Origin: Parietichytrium sp. I65-24A
Taxonomy: Eukaryota > Sar > Bigyra > Thraustochytrida > Thraustochytriidae
Direction: 5' to 3'
Assembly (NCBI GenBank): GCA_012862575.1
Contig: BLSF01000002.1
Location: 620,001-684,000, forward strand
DNA length: 64,000 bases
Below the pieces are notes generated by a model. The model was not told the DNA's origin, did not search any database, and was given only the letters and a program-made list of their open reading frames with translations. Below, one piece after another: positions 37,901 to 47,656 of the stretch. A program made the translations under genes and the position numbers. Position 1 is the first letter of the stretch. The number at the start of each line of letters is the position of its first letter.

Positions 37901-40092
37901 GAAAACTCTCGCAAAAAAGACTTGTTGGCCTCTTTCACATACCCAGTATCGCCGGTACTGAAAATGGCAGCCACGATACGCTCCATCTGCTGCATCCCGG
38001 GTTGAAGAATCTCGCTTTCCAGTTTTGGGGTGTCCAGCCATTCAATGTCCAGAAGCCCTTTAACTCCAGCTAATGTTGGGCGCAAGACCAGCATTTTTAC
38101 GATAGCGTCCACAGGATCATCCTGGGCTGTAAATACACTCGCCATGGCCGAGGCTAATAGTTGCGAGCGTGCGAGTGAGTCGCCGCCTTCGAAGACCTGC
38201 TCTACCATAGCAGCGCGTATCCCATGCTCCTTGTGGCCCCTCACGATTCGAAGAAGAGCGCTTAACGCTACCTGGGCCTCTTGACCATTTGTTCTCTTCG
38301 AAAGCTCCAAGAGATGGTCAACAACCGAGGAGCTTGAAAGACTTGCCACCAGATCATTGTTCTTTTGCAGTAAAAAGTCAAGAGCCTCGGCCGACAAAAG
38401 TTTGTATTTTTCAGTTGTCAATGCAGTCTCACCAAGACTCCGCAACAAGTCGTAGAAGATATTTGTCTGCGAAGCTGCAAGGATCTGGGTCACACGCTTT
38501 GACTCAGCCGAACCTTCCCAGAACAGGTTGGTGAGGAGCTGTCCCACGTCGCTCGGCACCTGGTCAAATTGGGCAAAGCAGTGTGCAAAAGCGGCTGGAA
38601 GGGATTCGCCGATGAGGAACCTCTTCGGCTCGCGAACATAAAACTTCAAAACACGGGCGAAAACTTCCTCGACGAAAGGCCGCCCTTTCCGAAGAAAATA
38701 AGTCTGGCATTCCAGGATGGTCTGTAGCAATGTGGGCATGTTGTGTGGTCCAAGAGCCTCTTGATTCTGCATCCCCTCAGCCAGCTCCTCCATCCATTTG
38801 TCGCTCAAGGAGAAACCTTTCTCGCCCTCAGCCTGAGAAAATACAGCATCTGGAACCAGCGAAATCATCGGCAGGTTGCATGGATACACCGCAGAGCCAA
38901 CCCCTCTGCATGCATCCCTAAATAACTTCCACAGTGCCGGGAAGAACACCTTAAAAGGATCCACCGTCCGGAAGAAGCCATCCTTGGCGCTCGCCAGGGT
39001 GGCCACAAGAGCATTCACTGCGCGTTTGAGGGCCTCGGGGCTAGTCTCCGTCGCGACGCTGGAGCACAGCTGCGCGATCACTTCCTTGGCCAGCATGCCG
39101 CGCTCGTCTTGCAGCGCCGCCGCAGCAGTGCATGCGCTCACGAGGTCGTACGCAGCCGTCCTGACCGTGGCCGCCTTGGCCAGCATGAGCTTCTTGACCG
39201 ACACGGGCACCTCTGGTCCCAGCACGGACTCCACCGCGCTTCCCGCCTCTCTCGCCGCTACAGGGTCCTCGCATTCTTCACTATTCTGACTTTCTCCGCG
39301 GTCCGACCCGCTCACCAGGGACACCCATTCCGCGAGCCCGCCCACCGCCGCTGCTTGTAGCCTGTCGGCGGTCTCCTCGTCGGCGCCCTCCTGCGCTGCA
39401 TCCATGCGCAGCGCGCGCATTCTCAGCGCCTCGGCCGCGCCCGCCATCTTCTCCGCGTCGCCCAGCGCCCTCTCCATCGGTCCTCGCACCCTCTTCTTCT
39501 TCTTCTGCTGCTGCTGCTGCTGCTGCTGCCGGCCATCCGCAGATTCCTCCTGCGGGAGGAGCGCCACGAGGCAGGTCCGCGCGGCTCTTCGCACATCTGC
39601 GCTGGCGGGGTCGGCGGCGCAGGAGAGCGCCTCGGCGAGCACGTCGGCGGGTGCCCGCGCGGCAGCGCGAGGGGCCCTCTGCGCGAGCGCAGCCAGCGCG
39701 GTGAGCGCGCCCTCGCGCACGCGATGGTCCCCCTCGCGCGCGCACAGCCGCGGCACCAACGAGAACAGGTGCCGCAGCACGTGGCGCGCTTCCTCGCGCG
39801 ACTCGCCGCTCGCCTCCGCGCGCAGATCCGCCAGCGCGCGCAGCTTGGTCTGCGAGTCCTTCTTGCTCAGCGCCTTGAATGCCGCGCGCGCCGAGGCCAG
39901 ACCGCCCTCGTAGTAGCTGGAACTGCCGCCGCCAGCGCCAGCGCTCACGACCGGGTTCTGCCGCGCCGGGCCGGGTTCTTGTGAGGAGAACGCGTCGAAC
40001 CCGACGAAGCCCACCGCGCTGGAACCAGAGAACCCGGCCTTGTGCATGGCCGCCGCGGCCGACGCAGCGGACGCCTTCTTTCCCTTGCCCAT
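34918..40092 (-). CDS. LTN1: E3 ubiquitin ligase listerin (ribosome quality control)
   Basis: A 1724-aa single-exon listerin, the RING ligase that ubiquitinates nascent chains on stalled 60S subunits. The N-terminus MGKGKKASAASAAA ... VGFVGFDAFSS matches the family's conserved N-terminal signature. A long HEAT/ARM solenoid follows. The C-terminal RWD-like domain (DCAVEIKITLPGTFPLQSVDV) is at about 1600-1670 and the C4HC3 RING-CH variant at about 1675-1722 (CPICYAVVH, LRCSTCKNCFHAKCLVKWF, CPLCKQPF). Odd points: a Gln8-Lys4-type tract near 195-208 encoded by CTG/CTT repeats on the plus strand; and a Tudor-like module with a following charged helix at about 1024-1160 that is not typical of listerin. 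The first kilobase is much more GC- and Ala/Arg-rich than the rest. Confidence 0.96.
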   Translation of the reverse strand: MGKGKKASAASAAAAMHKAGFSGSSAVGFVGFDAFSSQEPGPARQNPVVSAGAGGGSSSYYEGGLASARAAFKALSKKDSQTKLRALADLRAEASGESREEARHVLRHLFSLVPRLCAREGDHRVREGALTALAALAQRAPRAAARAPADVLAEALSCAADPASADVRRAARTCLVALLPQEESADGRQQQQQQQQKKKKRVRGPMERALGDAEKMAGAAEALRMRALRMDAAQEGADEETADRLQAAAVGGLAEWVSLVSGSDRGESQNSEECEDPVAAREAGSAVESVLGPEVPVSVKKLMLAKAATVRTAAYDLVSACTAAAALQDERGMLAKEVIAQLCSSVATETSPEALKRAVNALVATLASAKDGFFRTVDPFKVFFPALWKLFRDACRGVGSAVYPCNLPMISLVPDAVFSQAEGEKGFSLSDKWMEELAEGMQNQEALGPHNMPTLLQTILECQTYFLRKGRPFVEEVFARVLKFYVREPKRFLIGESLPAAFAHCFAQFDQVPSDVGQLLTNLFWEGSAESKRVTQILAASQTNIFYDLLRSLGETALTTEKYKLLSAEALDFLLQKNNDLVASLSSSSVVDHLLELSKRTNGQEAQVALSALLRIVRGHKEHGIRAAMVEQVFEGGDSLARSQLLASAMASVFTAQDDPVDAIVKMLVLRPTLAGVKGLLDIEWLDTPKLESEILQPGMQQMERIVAAIFSTGDTGYVKEANKSFLREFSKIVLTYASGEEKNKNVCTVAIVSQACDLALPASMFHNKLDVEFLAGWLTKSLTESAEDWPVEPLASNTWARVALAFGLEERVLTNADTSTTKLVQVVMHVSEGKEDGQLTGFVEPPNMLWNLLVGASSWKDWRDAVLVPYIARDIERISSVLAQGLTSASTSFAHAGRLLAASVRMHGSAIDSCVDSVLLPVILDTSCPEEVMHTVVSNAELPLSRLNAFPKLGKVWSSELLSLIPSNRADKCMSMADSFLSLMSEEEAAASQDAIEDLPAEESLEVQSVADVEQPEPAETFVEGEQILYTKNDSFEPGVVRAVHRDDPSALYYTILITMDGREVQTTAQNLRPKQVKPKSLEELNQLLALARRAGDHKESLRLMKLQPSLLPKPVDTDLEKRKQLEAARKRREVALEQLALKRKGLHQGQAGKLGAGDGDLSGSEAVQGENQNANSSGQIRVAPQTLGSKLSCLAIIFHPSRVVKLGDEELHSLLLASGTLDTHLNHRTIPIQFRQFSNSDPHVALLIGVLKVLYSLVAHLRSDVLPAELRAYLDRAVSSSLYLAQRHNVDIIHLNFDIIQCLPEADPLASRGYDVLFGLALEQAEADSLIFSHKMLAMVAKVSLATVTSTERELVARPGQLSLLKTLAECRHVQLGNKLLQLFAKSCKHSDELVRGWWEKRDYLYETVASSVDSSIENEDAKEFAVSDSDSEEETDEDEDGSYDPPFNAHAWCMLLQIIRRMRVLEAECKEEIAERIEGLHVGELALEWSIFSEHFATNELLQEVALLTLRVLPAMSRKWYTDSGRIPKSDIPLVRSRLNKYVSPRIVAEEMEDIEEANRAHLFDAPDAHAGEDEDAGTLTVSTSVKARTVTALYEKEDCAVEIKITLPGTFPLQSVDVQCTRQVGIKAERWRRMVLQITTMLATQDATLIDAVTFWKFNMDKEFDGMEPCPICYAVVHATDQSLPKLRCSTCKNCFHAKCLVKWFKTSHKNDCPLCKQPF
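39497..39530. repeat. CTT/CTG trinucleotide repeat coding Lys and Gln in LTN1
   Basis: CTTCTTCTTC followed by at least seven CTG units on the plus strand, read as Gln and Lys codons on the minus strand within the LTN1 coding sequence. Confidence 0.85.
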
Positions 40093-41008
40093 ACTGCGCC
40101 TGATAAAGACGGATTAGCACAGGGGACCTGCTAGTGTGGGGAGTGGGGCCGGGGGGTGCGCGAGTACGCCGCGAAAGGGTACTCAGTACCCGAGTGTGTT
40201 GTGGGATGTTGTGGGAGTGTGCTTGAGAAAGAAAAAGAAAAGTGTGGTGGATAGAGAGAGAGACCGTGGGTGCGTGGAACGAAAGCGGAACCGAGGAACT
40301 CGTTCGTGTGCTCGCGACTGATCGCGAATTGCTCATTGTTCATCGCTCGCGAACATTCCTTTATACCACGAGCAAAAGAACCGTTCTTCCGTTTGAAAGC
40401 CCTATGGGAATCATCGACCCCTCCGTCACGAGCATTTTCAAACATCAATATAAACTGCTACAAACGAGAGAGGCTTCGTTATGAGCGGTTCCCCTAGGAC
40501 CTTCCTAAAATTTGCTACCCACTTGGGTTGCTCTCCCTCTCCCTCTCCTACTCTCTCTAAAGCGTTTCCTACGCGGTCCTCTACGAAACCCTCTGAGCTT
40601 TCGAGCTTTTTCCTTTTTCCTTTCTCCTCGCAATCCTCATCCTCGCAACATGTTTTTGGCAAAAGGCAAAAGGCAAAAGGAAGAGAGAGCGAGAGAGCGA
40701 GAGAGACAGACAGAGAGAAGAAGAGAGGAAGAAGAGATCCAAGTTGGCTCTGGCAATCAGTCACCAACGCATTGAGTGCGACCAAGTACACGCGCGGACA
40801 AGGCACCGAGGTGCGCAGTAAGCGATACAGAACCTCTCCGCCCGCTCGGTGGTCTCCTGAGCGAAAGCTGCGAGCACCCGCTGAAAAAGAAGGCTAAAAG
40901 GCTTAAAGATAACCTGCGGCGCTGGGGCGCTGGGGCGCTGGGTTTTGGCGCGGTTCTGGAGAGCAGAGTGCCGGCGGGGACAGTGGGGATTGAAAGGATA
41001 AGGAAGCC
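40093..41008. other. Divergent promoter between LTN1 and SCC2
   Basis: No separate gene is supported. It holds GGTACTCAGTACCCGAG at 40179-40195 (shared in part with 4533-4544), GA-rich runs at about 40249-40262 and 40681-40736, and CT-rich runs near 40530-40560. Large overlapping open frames here are GC- or repeat-driven. Confidence 0.55.
40681..40736 (+). repeat. GA-rich microsatellite
   Basis: GAGA, GCGAGAGA and GACAGACA units directly visible, in the SCC2 upstream region. Confidence 0.8.
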
Positions 41009-44000
41009 TTGTTTGGAAGTTGGCGTTTGGTTGCGGGAATGAGGCTGGGCCAAATAGCTGAGCAGCAGCTTCTCGCGGGACAGCCGCAGGAAATGGCCCA
41101 AGCGGAGCAGTACGGCGGAGGAGGTTCGAAACCTGTGAACAACCAATATTACGCGCCCAGTCACACAGCGATGGGCAGCGCTGGAATGGAACAGCAGTCC
41201 ACGGCAGTTGACTCGCTGCAAGACATCATTCAGAGTCTCTTGCAGTCGTTTGACGAGGAGGAGGCAGATCGTTTGAGGGGGAGCGAGCGCGCCGCTCTGA
41301 TTGGAAAGAACAAGGAAGAGAGGGCCTCGAGCTCCAAGTTTTTCTCGTCTTTCACGGACGGAGACTTGATCAACATGTTCATCCGCGTCGACTCGCTGCT
41401 CGGTGTTGTAAATATCGGTGAGGTTGAAGTTGAGTTGCTCGTTGGATTCTTGAAACTTTTGGACATGATGCTAAAAATGCCTGCCAATGAGAACAAAGTT
41501 AGACTTCGGATTCAACTGTGCTACACCTCCATGAACTTGATCACTTCGCCGAATGCAGACCCGAGGCTCATCTCGGACGAAATTCTTCATAGCCTTATCG
41601 ACGTGTGCAAAAGTCTGCTCTTGTCCGTATTTCTGCCCTCTATTGACAAGACATTTACCGCGTCTGTGGCCAAGAAAGAGCCCAAAGTGAAGGACAACAA
41701 GCGCAAGCGTCGCAAGGTGACCAAAAAATCAAGATCTTCCCGGAAACTGTCAAAGACGGAGGTTGCTCCAGACATGGCTCTGGAGGGCATGTTGGATGAA
41801 GACGAGAATGACCTTGAAGGAGGGGACGGAAGCGAAGACGGGGGTGGAACTACAGTAACGCAGCTCACTGGCGCATTGGTGGAGTCGCTAGCACCGGGGT
41901 TCTCCAGCGTTCTTATTTTACTAAATCGTACACTGTCCCAAATTGAGAGGATTGACGATGAGCTGCTTATTGATGTGGCCTCGCTGTGCCTCTCCACTCA
42001 GCGCGTCCTCTCGCCTCGCGCGCTTCCTTTACAAAAGGCGCTCGAGCGCCTGCAGCACCACTGCATGGATCTCTATCGCGACATGTTTCGGAGGCACCCT
42101 GAGCATCGCGCCTTGATGACAGATGAGCTTGTTGAGACCATGATCAAACTCCCTTGCTTGTCGAAGATCACGAAATACTCGTTTTCACGGTCACAGCAAT
42201 TCACAAATGTTAGCCTGCGCGTCCTAGAGCTCGTTCAGAGCGTTTTCTTCTCCACTCCACAGCCTCAACAGATACCAAAGACGCAAGATAGCACTGCCAT
42301 TATCCGTGAGGTCCTGTCCAAACTGATGGAGAAGAGCTCTACAGTTCACGAGTACACCGAAGAGGAGGACCTTCGTCTCGTTCGCACGGCATTGCAGCAT
42401 TTTGTCGAAGATTTGTTGCACCATGTGTATCACCCGGAGTGGCCAGCCGCCGAGTTTGTTCTAAAACAGATTGCCGTAGTGCTTACGAATCTTTTGAAGC
42501 AAGTCAACGGCGAGAGCAAACCTGGCAAGGAGAAAGACTCCCCAAAACTGGAAAAACTCCACGAGAAGCTCGGGCTTCTAGCCCTTACATTGCTCGGGAA
42601 AATCTTAGCTGTCATCCAAACACAAGTGAACCGCATCGAGACGAATCCTCTGGTGCTTCCGGTGCGAAGCGAGCTCATCCAGATCTCCTCAGACCAGACG
42701 AGCTGCCCCGTTTGCTCGAAAAATCTTGACTCGACACGGCCCCAAGCTCTTGGTGACGGGAAAGCGAACCAGTTGCCCACGCCTCGCGAGGAGGAGGAGG
42801 AGGAAGAAGAAGCTCTGGTTGGGGGCGCCCACACGACATCTCCAGCGCAAAGGTCTCTTGTGCAGTGCTATTCCTGCAGCAGAAAATTTCACGAGGTTTG
42901 TGTCTCGAGTATGGGCACAGGGTCTTCCTACTGCTGCGATGATTGCAGAATGCTATTGCAGCTTGAAGAGACCGGACAGAGGGTCTCCTATCAATATTTG
43001 CAAATGGAGGCGGGTGAGGGTCAACCTGATCAGGCAAACAATTTAAGGCAGCTCGCTGGCCTCCGGCAGCTGTACCTCAACTACCTCGTTGCCCGTGCCG
43101 CGCGAGGCTCGGAGTCGTGCAAACACGCCTACGAGTTCTGCGTCGTGCAGTGGCGAGCGAGCGATACGAAGAATAACATCTCCGAGAGTGATCCCGTTCT
43201 AACGGCGCAGTGGAACTGCAAGAGCGCGCTAATTAGCAACGCTGAACAGACACCAGAAACCCTCATGCTTTCCAAGAGCATCGTCGAAGATATTACTCGG
43301 CAACTGTCGTCTATGAGCGCGTACGGTCTATGTAACAAATCTGCGTGTGACGCCGTGCTTCTCGGCCTGCTTACGAACCTTGGCACTGGGCAGCCGTCGT
43401 TTCGGGCGGAAGCAGTCAAAGCGCTTGACTCCGTCGTCGAGTCTAACTTTTCTCTGATGAGACACGAGAAAGTCAAAGAGGCGGTCGAAAATCGCGTTCT
43501 GGACGATGCCATCACCGTGCGTGAGGCAGCCATCAAACTCGTTGGCAAGTACGTTCTTTCCAACTCTTCGCTCATCGCAGAGTATGAAGATCTCCTTTTG
43601 CAACGTCTTAAAGATTTAGGTATTTCGGTCAGGAAACGCGTTGTGAAAATTCTTCATGACGTCCTTCTCGCCGCTAGTGAAGGATACAATCGGACCGCGA
43701 TACTATTGGGGCTTGTCCAACGAATCTCAGACCCACAAGAGGAGGAGTCTGTTAGAGAACTTGTCATTGCCATCTTCAAGGATCTCTGGTTCCGAGCCGG
43801 GACCAATCTTCCTTCATCGCCAACTCTGCGAAGAATGGAGTCGGAAGTATCAATCGGGACCCTTGACCAGAGCGCAGGTAATATTCTCGACCAAGTCAGT
43901 TTGAAAACGCCAGGTAAGAATGTGGAGTCTGATTCACCGTCCAACAATACCGAGCCCATGAGCGGCGACACCCAAACCAGGACTCCTTTTCAGGGAGACC

Positions 44001-46882
44001 AGTCGACGCCCTTTGTAACTCCGATGCATTCTCGCGCTGGTCTTTCGCGATTTTCCAGTCAAAAGTCAGTTTTGAGTGCCGCTAGCGTGGGAAGACATGC
44101 TCTGGAGCTGAACGAAGATTTCGAGCAGCACGCGAAGGAGCTCATGGAGGTGATAAACTTTGACGAAGATCACGACTGGCTACTTGCGGTGGTGAAAAAT
44201 GTCCTTGGTCTTGATAAGAAGAAGAGTGATGAAACTATCGATGAGAAAAAATTTAGTTCCCAGCGGAGAATCTGTGCGCGTCTCACAGAGTGCCTCGTCA
44301 ATCGCCTGGACTATCTGCAGGGAGAAGAAGTCGAGATGTTCCAGGTGCTACCTGATGGGACGATGGTCCGCACCGATGTCACTGGCGATACTGTCAAGGT
44401 TTGTCGAACCCTAGATTTGTTTTGTGAAGCAGACCCATCTCTTATGGTACCGCATGTCGAGTCGTTTGTGCAACTCTTTGAGGAAGATGTTTTGCAAGTT
44501 GAAGCCCAAGACAGGACGGAGATGATGTGCGTTTTGCTGCGTATAGTTTCGAGGGCAGTGTCCGTGTCGCCTGTGCAGCGAAAGGTGGTGGAGAACGCAT
44601 GCAACGACTTGACCAAGCTCTTGTACAAGGACAATCCAGAAATCATGCTCGCTGCTGCAGAGTGCTACGGAAGTATTTGCAACAAATTCAACTCAACGGA
44701 TGAACCTCTGCTCAAAATTCTGCGCAGATTTTTATCGTTCTTGCATAAATTGGAGAGTAAACCAGAATCTGAGCACTCCGACCAAGATCGGATGAATGAG
44801 CAGCGGGCCATTCTCGCGTGTGGTGCGCTCATTTTGGTCATGCAACAGCCCAGCGAGGATCTATTGCTTGGCAGTCTCCGATACATTGTGAAGGCTTCCA
44901 AAACGACGACCTACAAAGGGTCCCGAGCAACGGCAATCCGAGCGCTTTGTTTGCTTGTGGAGCGGGCGCCCACCCTCGCCATCCGACCTGAAACCGTGGA
45001 ATGCGTTGAAAGGTGCCTGCGGGATGAAAAGGAAGCGTCTGTTCAAGCACAAGCTCTGTCATCTCTTGTGGAGCTCTTAGACGCCAACGAACAGAAAGTG
45101 GAGTCCGGGCAAGCGCAAAAGGAGATCGAAAAGCGTGCTTCGCGGGACGATCGCGTCATGGGCGACCAAGATGGCGATGCCGGAAATGTAACTGGCCTCA
45201 TGCAGCGCGTGTTTGAGCCAGCCAAAGACTTGTTGTATCATCGTTCTACAAAAGTCCGCATCCAGGCCGTCATGCTGATGAACGCGATGCTCAGACAAGG
45301 CATGCTTAATCCTCTCCTCTGTATTGTTCCTATGGTGAGCTTGGAGGCCGATGATAAGCTTATTGTTCACAGCTCTGCTCATCAATTTCTCTGCGATGTG
45401 AATGAGCGACATCCAGAGTTCATCATAACTCGAGTCACGCAGGGCGTTATTTCAGCATACAAGTATCTGAAAGATTGCAAAGCCGAGTCAAATATTCGCG
45501 CAGTTGTGGAGCCCCAGGAGAGGACCGACCGCCTTGAGGAGCTCTACCGCCCGCCTACGTTTTCGCTTTTCTCAAGGATGTATCGCTCTTGTATTGCAGA
45601 TTCAGCGAGCCACCGGAAGCAGTTCGCAACCTCTCTCTTCATGATTCTGCAATCTGACTTGCAGCGAATCAGCAACCCTGACTTGTTTGACGACTCCACG
45701 AGTAGCGCTGAGCAGCAAACCGTGCGAGAGATGATCTTTGTTGCCGAGACTCTCTCGACGTTACCGTACAAGCTGTTCGAGGAGCCTCTCTGGATCATCT
45801 TTCTCATCAACAAAGCAACCTCATTGTATGGAGACAACATACGAGATCAGCTCTCACGAGCACTCAAGACCGAAGCAGATTCTAAGGTAACTGTGTCCAC
45901 GCTTCATCGCCTTTCGAGAGGCGCAATGGAGATATGCCTCTTCATGAGCATGAAATCTTATATCAAATCAGTGTATCGTTTGACGGATGCACGCTGCCAG
46001 AGTTTTGTACCGGACGAGAAGTCAAAGAAGCTGACAGAGCGAAGTATGTCGAATCCGCCTGCCTCACTACCCCCTTTTGAGCGGCCGGAGGCACCATTTG
46101 TCGACCTCCTGGACTCCGATATGGACGAACAAGAAGCTCAGAAGCCTTGCACCGAAGCTGATTTCAAGCGGTACAAACCAATCTACAAGTGGCTGAAGAG
46201 TTTGATGTCGGAGGACCCCGACGATTTGGCCAACGCCACTATTCAAGCAATGCCGACCGCCTCTGGCAAGAAGCGTGGAAGAATATCCAAGAAACAACTT
46301 GCCCAACAGCAAGCCGAGGCTCAAGTGCAAGATCCGGCGCAGGAACAGCAAGCGGACTACAACAGACAAGAAGAGAGCGAGGGTCATGTTATCCATCAGA
46401 ACGGAGACTTTACTATCCCAGATGGCGATGAGGGCGAAGAGGTCACGCAAAAGACAGTTCAACCGCAAAAGAAGTTCTCGCAGCCTCGGTACAATCACGA
46501 GGCAGTCGTAAAACATGATCCTCCGAGGTTTCACAATGAGCACACATTAGGGCACAACCGCTCGCAGCAGCAGCAGCAGCTTTATGGTGATGCCGAACAA
46601 GAACGTCGACCACAGCATCGGCAACAGCTCGCTCAGCAGATGTCTTATCAACAAGATCCCTACGTCCAACCACAGCAGCAACAGCTGCATCAAAATCGGC
46701 AATTTTACCACGAGGATCCGCATCAACCAGTGCAACAGCCTCTACAACAACAAGTGTACCATCGCCAACCGGTTGAGCATCAGCATGTCTATCAGCAGCA
46801 GTATCACGATCATCAGGCACGCCAGCAACAGCACCACTTTGTGCAACAACAATACCAGCAGCCGCAGCAATATTATAATCAT

Positions 46883-46914
<32 letters not shown>

Positions 46915-47164
46915 CAGCCACCCGTCACAAGAGCTTTACGATTTCCACAATCATCATCACCAGCAGCACCAGAATCATCATCATCATCCACCAGCAGCAG
47001 CAGCAGCACCACCAGCCTTATCAGCACCAACAGTCATATCAACAACAACAACAGCAACAGCAGCCCAACTATTACCCACATCAGAACGGCCACTACCAAC
47101 ACCAACACCAATGAAGCCCGCTCACTGTCTCTGTTCTCGCATCTCTCTATTTCCCATTCACTGA
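41009..47164 (+). CDS. SCC2: Cohesin loader SCC2/Nipped-B (NIPBL) with PHD-type finger and Gln/His-rich tail
   Basis: A 2051-aa single-exon protein of the SCC2/Nipped-B family, which loads cohesin on chromatin with SCC4/MAU2. The start could also be 41039 (MRLGQIAEQQLL). Residues 235-295 are Lys/Arg-rich then acidic. A PHD-type zinc finger at about 566-650 has C-x2-C, C-x2-C, H-x2-C and C-x2-C pairs (CPVCSKNL, VQCYSCSRKFHEVC, CCDDCRML), split by a poly-Glu insert; plant SCC2 also carries a PHD finger. HEAT repeats span about 720-1500, including family segments SACDAVLLGLLTNLG, VREAAIKLVGKYVL and ISVRKRVVKILHDVL. The Nipped-B C-terminal domain follows (FSLFSRMYRSCIADSASHRK). The tail from about 1830 is Gln/His-rich. 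Its last 55 residues change composition, and the Gln/His/Tyr pattern continues in another frame to a stop at 47114 (see findings). Confidence 0.94.
46568..47080 (+). repeat. CAG/CAA/CAT repeat-rich coding segment of SCC2
   Basis: Interrupted CAG, CAA and CAT runs (for example about 46568-46580, 46879-46914, 46961-46988 and 46999-47016) code the Gln/His-rich tail. Such runs are prone to length change. Confidence 0.85.
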
Positions 47165-47656
47165 CATAATACCGACGGCCAATTCGGGCTTTTCAAAAAT
47201 TTCAAAACCAAAATAGTTCTCACCAATACTCACCAATCCAATTTGTATAGTTCTGGTTGTTAGTAACAATTTTTTTTATCTTCCGGTACGCATCCGGCGC
47301 TATCAGCGCTTACAATTGAAATACGCGATACCTGCTGCAGAACGCATTTGAAACAGAATCAAATGTCTCAACCTCGACAACCTCGACACCTCGAACTGTC
47401 GTCAGAGTTGTCTCCTCCTTCACCGTCTCGACAGCTGGATGCGTTCGCGAAAGGTCAAGGGAGCGGAGGGCAAAGGTAAAGGCAAAGTCGAAGAAGTAAA
47501 TAGGTAGTAAGACGACAAACATAACTTGGATCTGCTCTAGACGCTGGTTGCGGCAGTCCTGATCGAAGGTGCCCAAGTTGACGTGTAACGGGGAAGGACT
47601 GCCGACGTGGAGGAAAGGCGATCTTTGAAGGCGGAAAGACGGCCGCTTGGCGTCAG
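47165..47656. other. Intergenic region between SCC2 and the coiled-coil gene
   Basis: I see no independent gene. The downstream frame is open for about 23 codons before its ATG at 47657, with a stop in that frame just upstream, so a short 5' exon is possible but not shown. Confidence 0.5.

Noticed and set aside
39281-40336. A 351-codon minus-strand frame overlapping the start of LTN1 in another frame
   Set aside because: It follows from the GC-rich Ala/Arg codons of LTN1; its translation is Arg/Gly/Ala low-complexity with no domain, while the LTN1 frame matches its family from the N-terminus on.
46443-47030. Minus-strand frame opposite the SCC2 tail (Asp/Val/Ala-rich)
   Set aside because: Antisense of CAG/CAT repeats keeps frames open by composition; no protein-like features.
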